A DNA stretch of 64,000 nt from Candidatus Paralachnospira sangeri (lineage in GTDB: Bacteria; Bacillota; Clostridia; Lachnospirales; Lachnospiraceae), in NCBI GenBank assembly GCA_904397815.1, contig CAJFOT010000053.1, positions 1-64,000 on the forward strand. The letters run 5' to 3'. The translations under genes were made by a program, and so were the position numbers. Below the pieces are notes generated by a model. The model was not told where the DNA came from. It saw only the letters and a list, made by a program, of their open reading frames with translations, and did no database searches. Below, one piece after another: positions 61,722 through 64,000 of this stretch. How positions within the stretch are numbered: position 1 is the stretch's first letter; the number at the start of each line of letters is the position of its first letter.

Positions 61722-64000
61722 GCTCCAGCATCTCCCTTCCTTTTCCGTTCCACAGATAGGGCATCACCATCACAAACCTGGCATTTTCCGGGCGGGCCAG
61801 CTGATAGATCGCCAGGGCATCCACCGTATCGCAGTCTCCCCACAGCACCTGGGAATTCATCATATAATTAAATCCGAACTCTGTCATCAGCCGGAACATA
61901 TCCCGGATATTGCGGCTGTCCACACCGGCGAAGGCCTCATCCAGGGCAATCAGCCTGGGGGCGTCCGCCCGGCCTCCCTCATACTTGGCCGCCACCGCTG
62001 AAAAGAGGGGCACATACATGGCCATCGCCTTCTCACCGCCGCTGAAGGTGCCGAACACACTGTTGGTCAGTTCCTTCTGGCGTTCCCCGGTTTTCTGGGA
62101 AAACAGCTGAAATTCAAACCATTTCCGGTAATCCAGCGTCTCCTTCATCACCTGGTAGAAGGAGATCATACCGCCGCTGTCCGCGGCCCGCCTCCTGGCC
62201 TCCTCCACCTTCGAGCGGAAATGGCGGGACAGACGCTCCGCCTCCTCCGGCAGCATGAGACGGTAATCCTTCTTCAGCAGCTCCACCAGCTCCCGGGTAT
62301 CCAGCTGGTTCTCCGTCTCCGCCGTCCTGCTCCGCCACCGCAGGCTCAGGCGCAGGCCGCTGGATGTATTCATGCCCTTCATCAGGCTGTTCATCTTATC
62401 CACCCAGCTGTTAGAGCTGTTGATCTTCCCCCGGATCTTCCGGCTGACTGTATTGGCCAGGATATCCTCGAACAGCTCCCGGTCCCCGTCCTTAATCAGC
62501 TCCTGCAGGCGGAGAATTTCCTCCTCCAGATGGGCGGTCAGCTGATGGAAGGGGATCTTCACCCCCTGATACCGGGCCTGGATATCCAGCCGCTTCGCCG
62601 GCGGATCGCCGGGGCATCCCTCTGCCTCCAGTTCCCCGAACAGCTCCGTCTGAGAAGGCTGATAATCATTGAGAAACCCTCTGTTTTCAAAATAGACCTG
62701 GTTCAGGCTCTGAATCACACTGTTTCTCTGCACCCGCGATGCCTCCGGGGAGAGAAAGGCTTTCACTGCCCCGGCGCCGGCTGTACCCTGGCCGCGCAGA
62801 TTTTCCGGCAGCTCCACATAGCCCAGGGCCAGTTCTCCCTCATAGCAGCGGCCCAGGTATTCCTTCTTCCTGGCAGCCTCCCGGATCAGCTCCTCTCCCG
62901 CCTCTATCTGGCCCCGCAGGTTTTTCACCTGCTCCAGCCTGCCGGCCTGCTGCTCCACACAGTTTTTCAGGCGGAGGGGATATTCGCCCAGCCATCTGAC
63001 GCAGGCATCCAGCCGCTCCCGGACGGCCTCATAATCTGTCAGCTTCAGCTGCTCCTGAACGGACTGGTATTCCTCCCGGTTCCGCTTCAGTCCCCGCTCT
63101 GTCCTGCCCATATCATAGCGGATCTGATCCATATCCGCCTCCAGCTCCTCCATCCGCCGGCCCAGCTCCTCCAGGACGGCAGACAGCTGGAGATAAACCT
63201 CATGGCCGGAGCGGAGCTGATAGAATTTATTCTGATAGGCCCGGGCAGCCCTGCCGGCTTTCTCAAAGACATCAAAGCGGCAGGCCAGGTACAGCTTTTC
63301 AGCGATCTGAAGGGCCCGGGCGCGCAGCTCCTTCAGCGCCTGGGCCATTTCCCGGATCTGTTCCTCCAGCTTTCTCGCCCGGGCCTGCATCTGGCCGAGC
63401 TCCTCCGCGGCATTCCGCAGCATCTGCCAGTTTACCCGCAGATCCTGGTCTCCGGGCAGGCCGTCATACTCTTCCCTCAGACAGCCGATCCGCCTCTCCA
63501 GTTTCTTTCCTTCCTGCTCCAGCTCCCGGCGCCGGCTGTCCAGCTCCGCCATGGCCCGGCGGCATTCCGCTATCCTGGCCAGCCGGTTCCGCTCTCTGGC
63601 CCGGCTGCCCAGGAAGCCTGCCTCATGCTCCCCCGTGACAGTACCTGACAGAACGCCGATCTGGTAGGTTCCGTCGGCGGCTACAGCTGTGATGCCTGGG
63701 CCCTCATAGGCGATATTTTCCAGGACGGCTGTGATCCTCTGGTTCGAGAAAATGTCATTGACCGTATCGTTCAGATCCAGAACGTCCAGCAGGCTTCTCT
63801 CCGCCCGCTGTCTCTGCATGAAGAGATAGCGGTCACTGCAGCCGGGCGTCAGTTTCAGCACCTGCTCCCTGTACTGCTCCTCCACCACCAGGGCGTCCAG
63901 GATCCCCATCTCCAGAAGGGCCTCTTCCAGACGGCCGCAGGCCTCCTGATCCAGTTCCGGGCCGAATTCCAGCATTTTATAGAATTCCCGGAAGGGGATT
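61675..64000 (-). CDS. jetC: Wadjet type II SMC-like subunit JetC (TIGR02680 family), 5' end outside window
   Basis: The last 775 or so codons of an SMC-like ATPase; the frame stays open to the window edge, and the Walker A region lies beyond it. Seen: long coiled coils (about 63.6-62.9 kb and again 62.6-62.2 kb), signature FGTFSGGEKAMAMYVP, Walker B RLIALDEAFAGVDSRN and GFNYMMNSQVLWG. This is the motor that loads on and extrudes small circular DNA. jetA and jetB (DUF2397 and DUF2398 families) are expected just past 64 kb. Confidence 0.85.
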   Translation of the reverse strand, partial: IPFREFYKMLEFGPELDQEACGRLEEALLEMGILDALVVEEQYREQVLKLTPGCSDRYLFMQRQRAERSLLDVLDLNDTVNDIFSNQRITAVLENIAYEGPGITAVAADGTYQIGVLSGTVTGEHEAGFLGSRARERNRLARIAECRRAMAELDSRRRELEQEGKKLERRIGCLREEYDGLPGDQDLRVNWQMLRNAAEELGQMQARARKLEEQIREMAQALKELRARALQIAEKLYLACRFDVFEKAGRAARAYQNKFYQLRSGHEVYLQLSAVLEELGRRMEELEADMDQIRYDMGRTERGLKRNREEYQSVQEQLKLTDYEAVRERLDACVRWLGEYPLRLKNCVEQQAGRLEQVKNLRGQIEAGEELIREAARKKEYLGRCYEGELALGYVELPENLRGQGTAGAGAVKAFLSPEASRVQRNSVIQSLNQVYFENRGFLNDYQPSQTELFGELEAEGCPGDPPAKRLDIQARYQGVKIPFHQLTAHLEEEILRLQELIKDGDRELFEDILANTVSRKIRGKINSSNSWVDKMNSLMKGMNTSSGLRLSLRWRSRTAETENQLDTRELVELLKKDYRLMLPEEAERLSRHFRSKVEEARRRAADSGGMISFYQVMKETLDYRKWFEFQLFSQKTGERQKELTNSVFGTFSGGEKAMAMYVPLFSAVAAKYEGGRADAPRLIALDEAFAGVDSRNIRDMFRLMTEFGFNYMMNSQVLWGDCDTVDALAIYQLARPENARFVMVMPYLWNGKGREMLEREGEVEERAGQLAGR

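Noticed and set aside
62221..63648. 475-codon Leu/Pro/Gln-rich plus-strand ORF
   Set aside because: Antisense to the JetC coiled coils; the repeated Leu-Gln pattern follows from the heptads on the other strand.

Overview
The window looks like chromosome of an anaerobic, gut-type Clostridia bacterium, most likely Lachnospiraceae. The reasons are moderately high GC, strong AGGAGG-type ribosome sites, and a gene mix of MATE, ECF-sigma/ABC modules, an Rnf-like complex, corrinoid methyltransferase families, TTT-rich lipoprotein linkers and a type II Wadjet locus. No rRNA, tRNA or CRISPR array was seen. Nearly every gene lies on the minus strand; the main plus-strand exception is a toxin-antitoxin pair near 5.4-5.9 kb.

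Layout by region. 0.3-5.1 kb: a MarR regulator, then a cation P-type ATPase (type IIC-like) followed by two TrkA/RCK proteins. 5.1-17.1 kb: an accessory, partly degraded region with a toxin-antitoxin pair, zinc alcohol dehydrogenase, ABM monooxygenase, an internally deleted MATE, flavodoxin lipoproteins (one fused to a hydrolase), a truncated aldo/keto reductase, an ECF sigma-membrane protein-ABC module, an EamA transporter, a chimeric pseudogene and a MerR fragment. 17.5-24 kb: an MttB-type methyltransferase, TIM-barrel isomerase, MFS and TetR set, then a flavodoxin-like protein and an iron alcohol dehydrogenase. 24-31.4 kb: a double esterase lipoprotein and a four-gene Rnf-like cluster whose FMN-binding subunit has gained three extra flavin modules. 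31.7-35.3 kb: two uroporphyrinogen-decarboxylase-family proteins with a transporter. 35.5-47.2 kb: a long co-directional unit of a flavin oxidoreductase, a Liv-type ABC importer, two ATC-hydrolase-family proteins, an M20 hydrolase, an L-cysteine desulfidase and a MarR. 48.3-57.9 kb: CorC-like protein, a Ca-type P-ATPase, DUF6506, a cytidylate-kinase-like protein and a heterodimeric ABC exporter. 58-64 kb: an XRE regulator, RtcB and the JetD/JetC end of a Wadjet system that runs off the window.

Two things stand out. First, the 35.5-47.2 kb unit can be read as a pathway: import of a thiazoline or carbamoyl-cysteine-like compound, ring hydrolysis, release of cysteine and its cleavage to pyruvate, ammonia and sulfide. 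Its apparent promoter has perfect -35 and -10 boxes separated by a spacer containing nine consecutive G, the classic layout of a phase-variable promoter. Second, five non-coding loci (about 14.4, 17.1, 47.4, 48.0 and 52.7 kb) are giant inverted-repeat elements. Several share terminal sequences, and they fall into three families, each with an internal motif whose copies differ in sequence but keep the same paired structure. In the 52.7 kb element two copies of an 80-nt motif face each other with many compensatory changes. These look like non-autonomous mobile elements carrying conserved structured RNA or DNA, and I do not recognise any of the motifs.

All functional statements are from sequence reading alone; nothing was searched or folded computationally.
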